From Bacillus pumilus (GTDB taxonomy: Bacteria; Bacillota; Bacilli; Bacillales; Bacillaceae): a stretch of DNA of 64,000 nucleotides. This document shows positions 41,368 to 53,883 of this stretch, piece by piece. The stretch lies in assembly GCF_900186955.1 (NCBI RefSeq), contig NZ_LT906438.1, positions 1 to 64,000 on the forward strand, written 5' to 3'. Position numbers and translations under genes: made by a program. Position 1 is the stretch's first letter. Each line of letters opens with the position of its first letter. A model generated the notes under the pieces. The model made no database searches, was not told the origin of the DNA, and saw only the letters and a list, made by a program, of their open reading frames with translations.

Positions 41368-41371
<4 letters not shown>
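39962..41371 (+). CDS. yaaO: PLP-dependent Orn/Lys/Arg decarboxylase family protein YaaO
   Basis: The 469-residue protein is a fold-type I decarboxylase. The PLP lysine is in [16 protein letters not shown], with the preceding VDEAHGAH motif that binds the pyridine nitrogen. The N-terminus FHVPGHHNG is typical of the family. The substrate (arginine, lysine or ornithine) cannot be decided from the sequence. The start is TTG at 39962, with a weak AAAAGGG upstream. The last codon overlaps the tmk start as ATGA, so it is translationally coupled to tmk. Confidence 0.9.
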
Positions 41372-42415
<1,044 letters not shown>

Positions 42416-42427
42416 GGATGGGTTGCT

Positions 42428-42868
42428 GTGAAAATTAATCAAGATATGCGGCTGCTTTTAGAAAAGCGTGAACTCCAAGGCATGAAAGGAAGCCACACAT
42501 CTGCCTCTTTTAAAGCATCGATGGAGACGCAAAGCGGCAAAATGCGCTTAGAGCAGCTGACGGTTATGCTGAGTGATATCGAAGTGTTCGGTAAAAAGCT
42601 GACAAAGTCACGAAACTTAAAGGACTTGGCTAGGTTTAAAGGTCTTGTGAAGCGCTTTGTGAAAGAGACAGTCGATAATGGATTAAATATAGAAACATCA
42701 AGAAGCTTTGACATTTATGGCAACACGCGTACACTCGCTTTAGTCAAAGCATTAGATGAAAAGCTGATTGAATTAACAGAGGATATGATGGACCAAGAGA
42801 AGCCATCTATTGATTTGCTTGAACGTATTGGAGAAATAAAAGGTTTATTGATTAACCTTTACACATAG
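42428..42868 (+). CDS. yaaR: YaaR, DUF327 family protein
   Basis: This 146-residue, helical, basic protein of the DUF327 family starts at GTG 42428 with a weak AGGATGG. It lies between darA and holB, a widely conserved neighbourhood in Firmicutes, but no function is established. The C-terminal half (KLIELTEDMMDQE... IGEIKGLLINLYT) is the most conserved-looking part. Confidence 0.88.
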   Translation: MKINQDMRLLLEKRELQGMKGSHTSASFKASMETQSGKMRLEQLTVMLSDIEVFGKKLTKSRNLKDLARFKGLVKRFVKETVDNGLNIETSRSFDIYGNTRTLALVKALDEKLIELTEDMMDQEKPSIDLLERIGEIKGLLINLYT

Positions 42869-42879
42869 AGAGTGATAAC

Positions 42880-43869
42880 ATGGCAATTAGCTGGGATGAC
42901 ATGAATGAGTTGCAGCCGCGCGTCATGCGGCTGATTTTTAATAGTATTGATAAAGACCGACTTGCGCATGCCTACTTATTTGAAGGAAAAAAAGGTACTG
43001 GTAAGCGGGATGCTGCGATGCTTTTGGCTAAGAGCTTTTTTTGCTTGGAATCAGGAGTGGAACCGTGTGAATCCTGTCAAAACTGCAAAAGGATTGAGTC
43101 AGGAAACCATCCCGATTTACATCTCGTGCAGCCTGATGGTCAATCAATTAAGAAAGCGCAAGTACAGGCATTGCAAGAGGAATTTACAAAAGCAGGTGTG
43201 GAATCTCACCGAAAAATGTATATCATTCTTCATGCGGACAAAATGACGGTCAATGCCGCGAACAGTTTATTAAAGTTCCTAGAGGAGCCTAACCGGGAAA
43301 CGATGGCAATTTTAATCACTGAGCAATCGCATAAAATGTTGGATACGATTATTTCAAGATGTCAGATGCTCAGCTTTCAGCCGCTGCAGCCACAATCCTT
43401 GGAGCAGCAGCTATTACAAGAAGGCGTATCTCAGCATCTTGCAAGGCTTTTGTCGAATTTAACCAACAATTTAGCAGAAGCACTCGAATTAAGTCGAAAT
43501 GATCAGTTTGCAGAGTCTAGAGCGAAAGTGATAAAATTGTATGAAGTCTTACACCAGCGAAAAGAACATGCATTTTTTTATATACAAGATCAATGGATGC
43601 CTTTTTTCAAAGAGAAAGACCTTCAAGAAACAGGTCTGGATATGCTTTTATTTATATATCGTGATGTATTGTCGATTCAAATAGGAAATGAAGATAAAGT
43701 CATTTATCAAGACTTATTCCAGACAATGAAGCAGCACGCGCTGCATTCCACACAGCAGATGGTGACGAACCAGATCCTTGCTGTATTAGAAGCGAAAAAG
43801 AGACTTCAATCCAACGTGAATGCCCAAGGGCTGATGGAGCAATTGGTGTTGATGTTGCAGGAGGGATAA
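42880..43869 (+). CDS. holB: DNA polymerase III delta' subunit
   Basis: HolB is the clamp-loader delta' subunit. The 329-residue AAA+-like protein has a P-loop region EGKKGTGKRDAA, a zinc module (CLESGVEPCESCQNC) and an SRC sensor motif (IISRCQML). It ends LMEQLVLMLQEG. It overlaps functionally with dnaX in the same replisome complex. Its 3' end carries AGGAGG, the ribosome binding site of ricT. Confidence 0.97.
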   Translation: MAISWDDMNELQPRVMRLIFNSIDKDRLAHAYLFEGKKGTGKRDAAMLLAKSFFCLESGVEPCESCQNCKRIESGNHPDLHLVQPDGQSIKKAQVQALQEEFTKAGVESHRKMYIILHADKMTVNAANSLLKFLEEPNRETMAILITEQSHKMLDTIISRCQMLSFQPLQPQSLEQQLLQEGVSQHLARLLSNLTNNLAEALELSRNDQFAESRAKVIKLYEVLHQRKEHAFFYIQDQWMPFFKEKDLQETGLDMLLFIYRDVLSIQIGNEDKVIYQDLFQTMKQHALHSTQQMVTNQILAVLEAKKRLQSNVNAQGLMEQLVLMLQEG

Positions 43870-43871
43870 GC

Positions 43872-44699
43872 TTGTACAACGTAATTGGTGTTCGCTTTAA
43901 AAAAGCGGGCAAAATCTATTATTTCGATCCTAATGGATTTCATATAGAAAATGATAGTTGTGTCATTGTAGAGACGGTCAGAGGAGTTGAGTACGGACAA
44001 GTGGTCATCGCTAATAAAAAAGTAGATGAACACGATGTCGTTCTTCCTCTGCGTAAGGTGATTCGTGTAGCAGATGAACGAGACCGGCTCATCGTTGAGG
44101 AAAACAAAGAGGCAGCGATGACAGCCTTTGATACATGTCTTCAGAAGGTAAGTGAACATGGGCTTGAAATGAAGCTGGTTGATGTTGAATTTACATTTGA
44201 CCGAAACAAGGTCATCTTCTACTTCACAGCGGATGGCAGAGTAGATTTCCGCGAGCTAGTGAAGGATCTTGCATCGATCTTCAAAACGAGAATTGAACTT
44301 CGCCAGATTGGTGTAAGAGACGAGGCAAAAATGCTGGGTGGCATAGGACCTTGCGGGCGAATGCTTTGCTGTTCGACATTCTTAGGAGACTTTGAACCAG
44401 TATCCATTAAGATGGCAAAAGATCAAAACTTGTCGCTAAATCCCACAAAAATTTCAGGGCTTTGCGGTCGTTTGATGTGCTGCTTGAAGTATGAGAATGA
44501 TGAGTATGAAACAGCGAAAGAACAATTGCCTGATATCGGTGAAACGATTCAAACATCTAGTGGCTCTGCAAAGGTAGTAGGGCTCAACATTTTAGAACGA
44601 ATTTTGCAAGTTGAATTAACCGGGCAAGAAAAAGTGGTAGAATATACTTGGGAAGAATTATTACAAGAAGGCGTTGTATCTGCACAAACAACTGAGTAA
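43872..44699 (+). CDS. ricT: RicT (YaaT), Fe-S regulator of mRNA processing and phosphorelay
   Basis: RicT forms the RicAFT (Y) complex with RicA and RicF, which stimulates RNase Y cleavage and affects Spo0A activation and competence. The 275-residue PSP1-domain protein starts at TTG 43872 behind the holB-embedded AGGAGG. It has cysteine motifs CGRMLCC and CGRLMCC around residues 155-205, ligands for iron-sulfur clusters. It is tightly packed after holB. Confidence 0.96.
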   Translation: MYNVIGVRFKKAGKIYYFDPNGFHIENDSCVIVETVRGVEYGQVVIANKKVDEHDVVLPLRKVIRVADERDRLIVEENKEAAMTAFDTCLQKVSEHGLEMKLVDVEFTFDRNKVIFYFTADGRVDFRELVKDLASIFKTRIELRQIGVRDEAKMLGGIGPCGRMLCCSTFLGDFEPVSIKMAKDQNLSLNPTKISGLCGRLMCCLKYENDEYETAKEQLPDIGETIQTSSGSAKVVGLNILERILQVELTGQEKVVEYTWEELLQEGVVSAQTTE

Positions 44700-44713
44700 C
44701 GAGGTGTGCCACC

Positions 44714-45067
44714 TTGGATAAAAAGGAACTATTTGATACGGTGATCAATTTAGAAGAACAAATTGGTTCTCTTTATCGCCAGTTAGGTGATTTGAAAAAT
44801 CATATCGGTGAAGTGATTGAAGAAAATCATCAGCTGCAGATGGAGAATCAGCACTTGCGTGAACGTCTGGATCAGTCCGATCGGGACAAATCGTCTGAGA
44901 CAGAGAATGATTCTGCTCAGAAACCAGGTCATTCTGATATAGGAGAAGGTCATGATAACCTGGCTCGGTTATATCAGGAGGGCTTCCATATTTGCAATGT
45001 ACATTATGGGAGCATACGTAAAGAGGGAGACTGTTTGTTCTGTCTGTCATTTTTAAATAAAAAATGA
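44714..45067 (+). CDS. yabA: Replication initiation control protein YabA
   Basis: YabA binds DnaA and the DnaN clamp and prevents over-initiation. The 117-residue protein has an N-terminal coiled coil (about 1-60, tetramerisation). An acidic linker leads to a C-terminal zinc domain with HICNVHYGS and CLFC. The start is TTG 44714 behind GAGGTG. Its partners dnaA and dnaN lie at the start of this window. Confidence 0.96.
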   Translation: MDKKELFDTVINLEEQIGSLYRQLGDLKNHIGEVIEENHQLQMENQHLRERLDQSDRDKSSETENDSAQKPGHSDIGEGHDNLARLYQEGFHICNVHYGSIRKEGDCLFCLSFLNKK

Positions 45068-45069
45068 GA

Positions 45070-45099
45070 AAAGGCTTCCGCTGAATCGGAAGCCTTTTT
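45070..45099 (+). terminator. Intrinsic terminator after yabA
   Basis: A stem AAGGCTTCCG (45071-45080) with CGGAAGCCTT (45087-45096) is followed by TTT. It separates the tmk-yabA genes from yabB-yazA-rsmI. Confidence 0.8.
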
Positions 45100-45122
45100 C
45101 ACAGGAAAAGAAAGGATACATC

Positions 45123-45866
45123 ATGGTTTCACTAAGAGAAGATGAACGATTAGATTATTTGCTCGCCGAAGATATGAAGATTATTCAAAGTAAAACGGTT
45201 TTCGCCTTTTCATTGGACGCAGTGTTATTAGCAAAATTTGCGTATGTGCCCATCCAAAAAGGAGAGATTATTGATCTTTGTACGGGAAATGGCATTGTGC
45301 CATTGCTGCTTTCGACACGATCTAAGGCCTCCATTACTGGGGTCGAAATTCAAGAACGGCTGTTTGATATGGCAAAAAGAAGTGTGGCGTATAATCAACT
45401 TGAAAAGCAGATAGAACTGATTCATGGAGATCTGAATGATATGCCATCACGCTACGGCAATCACAAAGTAGATGTCATCACATGTAATCCGCCATATTTT
45501 AAGACACCTTCTAAGGAAGAAATCAATGAAAATGAATACTTGGCCATTGCTCGGCATGAAATTCATTGTACATTAGAAGATGTCATTCGCGTTTCTTCCA
45601 CGCTGCTGAAGCAAGGAGGGAAACTGGCGATGGTTCATCGGCCTGGCCGGCTACTTGAGATTGTGGAATTGATGAAGAAGTACCGAATTGAGCCAAAACG
45701 AATTCAATTTGTTTATCCCAAACAGGGTAAGGAAGCCAATACCATCTTAGTAGAGGGAATAAAAGATGGAAAACCAGATCTGAAAATTCTCCCGCCTCTT
45801 TTTGTTTATGGAGATGATCAAGAGTATACTGAGGAAATCAGGACGATACTGTATGGAAAAGCATAA
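45123..45866 (+). CDS. yabB: YabB, tRNA1(Val) adenine-N6 methyltransferase-like protein
   Basis: The 247-residue class I methyltransferase has the SAM motif [15 protein letters not shown] and the amino-methyltransferase motif NPPYF near residue 120. It resembles TrmN6, which methylates adenine in tRNA-Val; the substrate here is inferred from that family. It overlaps yazA by 14 bases. Confidence 0.92.
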   Translation: MVSLREDERLDYLLAEDMKIIQSKTVFAFSLDAVLLAKFAYVPIQKGEIIDLCTGNGIVPLLLSTRSKASITGVEIQERLFDMAKRSVAYNQLEKQIELIHGDLNDMPSRYGNHKVDVITCNPPYFKTPSKEEINENEYLAIARHEIHCTLEDVIRVSSTLLKQGGKLAMVHRPGRLLEIVELMKKYRIEPKRIQFVYPKQGKEANTILVEGIKDGKPDLKILPPLFVYGDDQEYTEEIRTILYGKA

Positions 45867-46149
45867 TCATTATTTCTATGTATTGAAATGTGCGGACGGC
45901 AGCCTATATGCAGGTTATACAAATGATTTACAAAAAAGACTGACGACCCACAATAGTGGAAAGGGAGCAAAATATACAAGAGCTAGACGGCCGGTTGAGC
46001 TGTATTATCATGAATGTTTTGCAACCAAAAGAGAAGCCATGCAGCAAGAATATCGTTTTAAAACGTGGACACGGAAAAAGAAAGATCTTTATATAGAAGA
46101 AATGCGTATTGAAAAGGAGGCGGCACATGAAAACACAGAAAAGCTTTGA
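45853..46149 (+). CDS. yazA: GIY-YIG domain protein YazA
   Basis: This 98-residue single-domain GIY-YIG protein carries the motif [17 protein letters not shown]. The basic segment [17 protein letters not shown] and the catalytic-type RE(A)MQQEYRFK helix follow. Family members are putative nucleases without a known role. The ATG at 45853 lies inside the end of yabB; an earlier in-frame start at 45802 would overlap yabB by 65 bases and is less likely. Confidence 0.92.
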   Translation: MEKHNHYFYVLKCADGSLYAGYTNDLQKRLTTHNSGKGAKYTRARRPVELYYHECFATKREAMQQEYRFKTWTRKKKDLYIEEMRIEKEAAHENTEKL

Positions 46150-47005
46150 TGGTCAATCAGATATGGGCATTCTATATCTCGTCCCAACCCCAATTGGCAA
46201 TTTAGAAGATATGACGTTTCGAGCCATCCAAACATTAAAAGATGTAGACTATATTGCTGCAGAGGATACAAGACAAACGAAAAAACTTTGTCATGTCTAT
46301 GAAATTGATACGCCATTAACGAGTTATCATGAGCATAACAAAGACAGCAGCGGCCACAAGTTGATCGAATGGTTAAAAGAAGGAAAAAACATCGCACTCG
46401 TGAGTGATGCTGGTTTACCGACGATCTCTGATCCAGGTGCTGAAGTGGTCCGTGACTTTACTAATATCGGCGGTTATGTCGTTCCGTTACCTGGAGCAAA
46501 TGCTGCACTTACAGCACTCATTGCCTCAGGGATCACGCCGCAGCCATTTTTCTTTTATGGATTTCTTGACCGACAAAAAAAGGAAAAGAAAAAACAGCTC
46601 GAAGCTTTGAAGAAGCGTCAAGAAACAATCATTTTCTATGAAGCGCCTCATCGGTTAAAAGAAACGCTGACTTTGATGAAGGAAGTGTGGGGCAACAGGA
46701 ATATCGCCATTACGAGAGAACTAACGAAAAAATTTGAAGAGTTTATTCGTGGAGATTTAGAGTCTGTGCTGACATGGGCGGTAGAGAATCAAATCCGAGG
46801 TGAATTCTGTCTTGTCGTACAAGGTAACGATCAAGATGAAGAAGAGCTAAATGAAGAAGCCTGGTGGAAGTCCTTATCAGAAAAAGAACACGTGATCCAT
46901 TACATAGAAGAAGGATTAACGTCGAAGGAAGCCATTAAACGTACAGCCGTCGAACGTGGTGTACCAAAGCGTACCATATACGATGCCTATCATATTGAAC
47001 AATAA
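46127..47005 (+). CDS. rsmI: 16S rRNA (cytidine-1402-2'-O) methyltransferase RsmI
   Basis: RsmI methylates the ribose of C1402 in the decoding centre. The 292-residue tetrapyrrole-methylase-fold protein begins with the family signature [15 protein letters not shown]. It has the SAM-binding loops [12 protein letters not shown] and [16 protein letters not shown]. The ATG at 46127 follows AAAAGGAGG and overlaps yazA by 23 bases. A strong terminator follows. Confidence 0.97.
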   Translation: MKTQKSFDGQSDMGILYLVPTPIGNLEDMTFRAIQTLKDVDYIAAEDTRQTKKLCHVYEIDTPLTSYHEHNKDSSGHKLIEWLKEGKNIALVSDAGLPTISDPGAEVVRDFTNIGGYVVPLPGANAALTALIASGITPQPFFFYGFLDRQKKEKKKQLEALKKRQETIIFYEAPHRLKETLTLMKEVWGNRNIAITRELTKKFEEFIRGDLESVLTWAVENQIRGEFCLVVQGNDQDEEELNEEAWWKSLSEKEHVIHYIEEGLTSKEAIKRTAVERGVPKRTIYDAYHIEQ

Positions 47006-47007
47006 AG

Positions 47008-47042
47008 AAAGGTTCTTGCAAACGGTGCAAGAACCTTTTTTA
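47008..47042. terminator. Terminator between rsmI and convergent abrB
   Basis: A 13-bp perfect stem AAAGGTTCTTGCA (47008-47020) with TGCAAGAACCTTT (47026-47038) is followed by TT, with flanking A and T runs. It probably works in both directions. Confidence 0.9.
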
Positions 47043-47050
47043 TATCAAAC

Positions 47051-47335
47051 TTATTTTTGTGATTGAAGTTGGTTTTGGATTTCGTTAATGATTTGCTCTG
47101 CACCTTCACGGCTAAGAACTAATTTACCATTAGCAAGTTTAAGGTTATCGTCTGATACTTCACCTGTAACTTGGCAAGTCATGTTTGGTTTATATTTTTT
47201 TAGGATAATTTTTTCATCATCAACATAAATTTCCAAAGCGTCTTTTTCAGCGATTCCTAGAGTACGGCGAAGTTCGATTGGAATCACCACGCGCCCTAAT
47301 TCGTCAACTTTACGTACAATACCTGTAGATTTCAT
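47051..47335 (-). CDS. abrB: Transition-state regulator AbrB
   Basis: AbrB is a global DNA-binding repressor of post-exponential functions. The 94-residue SpoVT/AbrB-fold protein has the swapped-hairpin N-terminal domain (KVDELGRVVIPIELRRTLGI). Its multimerising C-terminal half contains the single cysteine in NMTCQV. I prefer the ATG at 47335, 9 bases from GGGAGG, although the ATG at 47341 (adding MK) is also possible. Its promoter carries Spo0A boxes. Known targets include spoVG, in this window. Confidence 0.98.
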   Translation of the reverse strand: MKSTGIVRKVDELGRVVIPIELRRTLGIAEKDALEIYVDDEKIILKKYKPNMTCQVTGEVSDDNLKLANGKLVLSREGAEQIINEIQNQLQSQK

Positions 47336-47381
47336 CTTCATTCTCCTCCCAAAGAGTTCTTATTCTTAATATAATATTATC

Positions 47382-47443
47382 TTCGTCATTATTCGACAAA
47401 TTCCTTACATTCATAGCATAACAAGGTTTCCATAAATCGTCAA
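47382..47443 (-). promoter_or_regulatory. abrB promoter with two tandem Spo0A boxes
   Basis: On the reverse strand, TTGACG (47438-47443), 17 bases, TATGCT (47415-47420) forms the promoter. Downstream of the start point, a perfect Spo0A box TTTGTCGAA (47392-47400) and a second TGACGAA (47382-47388) are spaced exactly 10 bases apart. This matches the arrangement by which Spo0A~P represses abrB in B. subtilis. Confidence 0.9.
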
Positions 47444-47618
47444 TCATTTTGTTTACTATTGTTTGTAAAATATGACTCTTAAAGTCAAAAGACCTTGAAA
47501 CTACTGATTTATAAGGATTTTGCGGGTTTTTTCTATGAAAATATGAGAAATGACGAGTTCAGATTAACAAGACTTTTGCCCTAAATTAGACAATTGTAAA
47601 TCTGGAGATAGATTTCAT

Positions 47619-47662
47619 ACGACAATATTCGACAAAATGTCGACAGGTTTGTCGTTTTTTTT
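47619..47662. promoter_or_regulatory. Palindromic cluster of Spo0A-box-like TGTCG motifs followed by a T-run
   Basis: Within 37 bases lie a reverse-strand perfect Spo0A box TTTGTCGAA (47628-47636) and TGTCGAC (47638-47644). TTTGTCGTT (47648-47656) and ACGACAA (47619-47625) flank them. ACGACAA pairs with TTGTCGT (47649-47655) and CGACA (47630-47634) with TGTCG (47638-47642), and eight T follow. It may be a Spo0A-binding cluster, a terminator-like hairpin, or both. Confidence 0.55.
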
Positions 47663-47711
47663 GAAAAACTCATCTTTTTCGATCATTTCATCTTGTTCTA
47701 TGTATATATGC

Positions 47712-47739
47712 TTGATCTTAAAGGCTAAGATGGTATCAT
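47712..47739 (+). promoter_or_regulatory. Probable metS promoter
   Basis: TTGATC (47712-47717), 16 bases, TATCAT (47734-47739) lies about 120 bases before metS. It would give a short leader containing the terminator at 47806. Confidence 0.55.
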
Positions 47740-47768
47740 AGAGAAAGCACAAGTGCAAAATTTAATAA

Positions 47769-49862
<2,094 letters not shown>

Positions 49863-49867
49863 ATCAA

Positions 49868-49915
49868 CAAAGGTGTTCCACGTGTAACATTTCGTCGAAC
49901 ACCTTTTGTTTTTTA
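49868..49915 (+). terminator. Intrinsic terminator after metS
   Basis: A 10-bp stem AAAGGTGTTC (49869-49878) with GAACACCTTT (49897-49906) and an 18-base loop is followed by TGTTTTTT. Confidence 0.75.
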
Positions 49916-49943
49916 GCAGAATTGTCGAAAGGAGCAATCAACG

Positions 49944-50711
49944 ATGTTATTTGATACACATGCCCACTTAAATGCGGAACAATATAATGAAGACTTAGAG
50001 CAGGTGATCGAAAGAGCGAAGAGTGAAAAAGTCGAAAAAATCGTGGTGGTAGGGTTTGACCGCTCGACAATTACGAGAGCAATGGAATTAATTGAAGAGT
50101 ATGATTTCATCTATGCAGCCATTGGCTGGCACCCAGTTGACGCCATCGATATGACAGATGAGGATTTGCTGTGGATCAAAGAATTATCTCAACATGAAAA
50201 AGTCGTTGCGATTGGAGAAATGGGTCTGGATTACTATTGGGACAAGTCGCCAAAAGATGTGCAAAAAGAAGTCTTTAAACGTCAAATTGCTCTTGCGAAA
50301 GAAGTGAATCTTCCAATCATTATTCATAATCGTGACGCAACGGAAGATGTCGTGACGATCTTAAAGGAAGAGGGAGCGGCTGAAGTTGGAGGGATTATGC
50401 ATTGCTTTACTGGCAGCCTAGAAATCGCAAAAGCGTGTATGGATATGAACTTTTATATTTCATTCGGTGGACCCGTGACATTTAAAAATGCCAAAAAACC
50501 GAAGGAAGTTGTCAAGGACATACCAAGTGACCGGCTTTTAATTGAAACAGACTGCCCATACTTAACGCCAGCGCCATTTAGAGGAAAACGCAACGAGCCG
50601 AGTTATGTGAAATATATCGCAGAACAGATTGCAGAGTTACGAGATATAAGCTTTGAAGAGCTTGCTGAAGTGACCACAAAAAATGCGAAAAAAGTTTTCG
50701 GTATAAACTGA
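49944..50711 (+). CDS. yabD: TatD-family metal-dependent hydrolase YabD
   Basis: The 255-residue amidohydrolase-fold protein has the metal ligands in FDTHAHL, the glutamate in GEMGLDYYW, the histidines in IIHNRDA and MHCFTGS, and the aspartate in ETDCPYL. Family members are 3'-5' DNases or D-aminoacyl-tRNA deacylase-like enzymes; I cannot choose between them here. AAAGGAG precedes the ATG. It lies between metS and yabE, as in B. subtilis. Confidence 0.94.
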   Translation: MLFDTHAHLNAEQYNEDLEQVIERAKSEKVEKIVVVGFDRSTITRAMELIEEYDFIYAAIGWHPVDAIDMTDEDLLWIKELSQHEKVVAIGEMGLDYYWDKSPKDVQKEVFKRQIALAKEVNLPIIIHNRDATEDVVTILKEEGAAEVGGIMHCFTGSLEIAKACMDMNFYISFGGPVTFKNAKKPKEVVKDIPSDRLLIETDCPYLTPAPFRGKRNEPSYVKYIAEQIAELRDISFEELAEVTTKNAKKVFGIN

Positions 50712-50887
50712 CAGTATATGATGTCAATCCTTGTTTAAGCTTGTCCATTTGTGAAACATAACGAAAATGTTCTACACGTTTACGCCTCTTCATAGGATAA
50801 GTTGTCGATAAGTCTTTCTTCCCTTCCTTCCATTAAACTCCCATAATAGGGGTACAATCGAGCATTTTTGTACAGTGGGTGGAAGGG

Positions 50888-50916
50888 TTGACAGGTTTTG
50901 AGATACTCTATATAAT
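50888..50916 (+). promoter_or_regulatory. yabE promoter, consensus sigma-A
   Basis: TTGACA (50888-50893), 17 bases, TATAAT (50911-50916) is a perfect vegetative promoter just before yabE. The spacer from yabD to here (50712-50887) shows no other confident element. Confidence 0.88.
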
Positions 50917-50955
50917 CTCTCCGAGGAGAAGGAGGCGTTTTTCATCGTACAAAAA

Positions 50956-52158
50956 ATGAAAAATCTGTTTTCTGTTAAGCTAGGAAAAGGCAAGGTTTTA
51001 TTACTAGTTGTTTGCTTGCTTTTAGCTGGAACTGGGACGGCTTACGGTGCGCATGAGCTCACTAAGCAGTCTATTACCATTTCAATCAATGGTAAAGAGA
51101 AGACAATTCGTACACATGAAGAGACAGTAGCACAGCTGTTTTCAGACCTTGGAATAAAGACCAAGGCGGAGGATCATATCTCTCCAAGTCTAAATACAAA
51201 GATTGAAGACAACATGAACATTGTGTATGATGCGGCTATACCGGTTCATCTGACCCTAGATGGGAAAGAGAAAACGATATGGACAACAGATCAGACGGTA
51301 GGAGCATTATTGAAGAATGAGAAGATAGATATTGGGAAGCACGATCAAGTAACTCCAGGAAAGAATGACAAGATTAAAAAGGATATGGATCTTGTGGTTG
51401 AGCAGGCCTTTCAGGTCAGCGTAAATGATGGAGGAAAAGAGAAAAAAGTGTGGACCACTTCGACTACGGTCGCTGACTTTTTAAAGCAACAAGAGCTGAA
51501 GCTCAAGAAGCACGATAAGATCAAACCTGCGTTACATAGTCATATTTCTAAAAAAAGCGCAGATATCCAGATCACTCGGGTGGAAAAAGTCACCGATGTA
51601 GTGGAAGAGAAAATTGCTTTTGATACCAAACATAAAAAGGATCGTTCTCTTGAAAAAGGAAAAGAGAAGGTGCTTAAAAAAGGTGAAGAAGGTAAATTGA
51701 AGAAGCACTATGCCATTGTGAAAGAAAACGGCAAAGTGGTGTCTAAAGAATTGATTAAAGAAGTGACTGAAAAAGATAGCAAGGATCGTTTAGTGGCCAT
51801 TGGTACACAAGAGTCCCAAAAAGAGCCTAAAGCGACACCTGCCGTTTCAAGAAGCAATGAATCGTCAGGAAAAGAATTTTATGTGGCGTCGACAGCCTAT
51901 ACAGCGAGCTGTGCTGGATGTACGGGCAGAACGTCAACAGGCTATAATTTAAAATCAAATCCAGGTGCAAAGGTCATAGCAGTTGATCCGAGTGTCATTC
52001 CGCTAGGCTCTAAAGTGTATGTGGAAGGCTATGGATATGCCGTTGCATCAGACACTGGATCTGCTATAAAAGGGAATAAAATTGATGTGTTCGTCCCAAA
52101 TAAGTCGGCAGCTTATCAATGGGGAAATAAACGAGTGAAAATTAGAGTACTCAAATAA
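50956..52158 (+). CDS. yabE: YabE, Rpf-like cell-wall-binding protein with 3D domain
   Basis: This is a putative cell-wall lytic or remodelling protein related to resuscitation-promoting factors. The 400-residue product has an N-terminal hydrophobic export segment (about 14-32). Three DUF348 repeats (about 38-80, 95-138, 150-195) and a G5 domain (about 200-280) follow. A C-terminal 3D domain (about 310-400) carries the conserved STAYT, STGYN and ASDTGSAIKGNKIDV motifs. The first ATG is 20 bases after GGAGG, unusually far; an in-frame ATC at 50944 is correctly spaced. In B. subtilis an ECF-sigma antisense RNA lowers its expression, and the matching promoter is present at 52246. Confidence 0.93.
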   Translation: MKNLFSVKLGKGKVLLLVVCLLLAGTGTAYGAHELTKQSITISINGKEKTIRTHEETVAQLFSDLGIKTKAEDHISPSLNTKIEDNMNIVYDAAIPVHLTLDGKEKTIWTTDQTVGALLKNEKIDIGKHDQVTPGKNDKIKKDMDLVVEQAFQVSVNDGGKEKKVWTTSTTVADFLKQQELKLKKHDKIKPALHSHISKKSADIQITRVEKVTDVVEEKIAFDTKHKKDRSLEKGKEKVLKKGEEGKLKKHYAIVKENGKVVSKELIKEVTEKDSKDRLVAIGTQESQKEPKATPAVSRSNESSGKEFYVASTAYTASCAGCTGRTSTGYNLKSNPGAKVIAVDPSVIPLGSKVYVEGYGYAVASDTGSAIKGNKIDVFVPNKSAAYQWGNKRVKIRVLK

Positions 52159-52180
52159 ACACATCAAATCATTTATATGA

Positions 52181-52211
52181 ACAGAGGGCTTTGCGCACCC
52201 TCTGTTTTTTT
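52181..52211 (+). terminator. Intrinsic terminator after yabE
   Basis: A stem ACAGAGGG (52181-52188) with CCCTCTGT (52198-52205) is followed by TTTTTT. In the reverse direction no T-run follows the stem, so antisense transcription should read through it. Confidence 0.8.
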
Positions 52212-52245
52212 GGTTATAATAGAAGCACTGTTTTCTAATTAATTA

Positions 52246-52272
52246 GACGCAAAAACAGCAAGAAAGGTTTCA
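52246..52272 (-). promoter_or_regulatory. ECF sigma (sigma-X/sigma-M type) promoter antisense to yabE
   Basis: On the reverse strand, TGAAAC (52267-52272), 17 bases, CGTC (52246-52249) matches the ECF consensus. It fires from the yabE-rnmV spacer toward the yabE 3' end. An antisense RNA from this position controls yabE in B. subtilis. Confidence 0.75.
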
Positions 52273-52318
52273 TTTTTTAACCAAAAATTGTTTATTGTTT
52301 TTGCAAGCGGAGGAATAC

Positions 52319-53760
<1,442 letters not shown>

Positions 53761-53772
53761 CTTTTGTTTTTC

Positions 53773-53800
53773 ACCACTTCGTTTGTTCGGGCATAGGCTA
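53773..53800 (+). promoter_or_regulatory. Possible sigma-K promoter of yabG
   Basis: AC (53773-53774), 17 bases, CATAGGCTA (53792-53800) fits the sigma-K pattern AC-N16/17-CATANNNTA. yabG is a sigma-K gene in B. subtilis. Confidence 0.6.
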
Positions 53801-53883
53801 GAAAGAACAGCACCATGAAAGACGAACATATTTATCGCAAGACGATACCAACAGGATATGAGCCTGATTGTGGAGTGAAAAGC

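Noticed and set aside
50752..50780. ECF-sigma-like TGAAAC with CGTT upstream of yabE on the plus strand
   Set aside because: The spacing is 19 bases and the -10 is imperfect; the perfect sigma-A promoter at 50888 explains yabE better.
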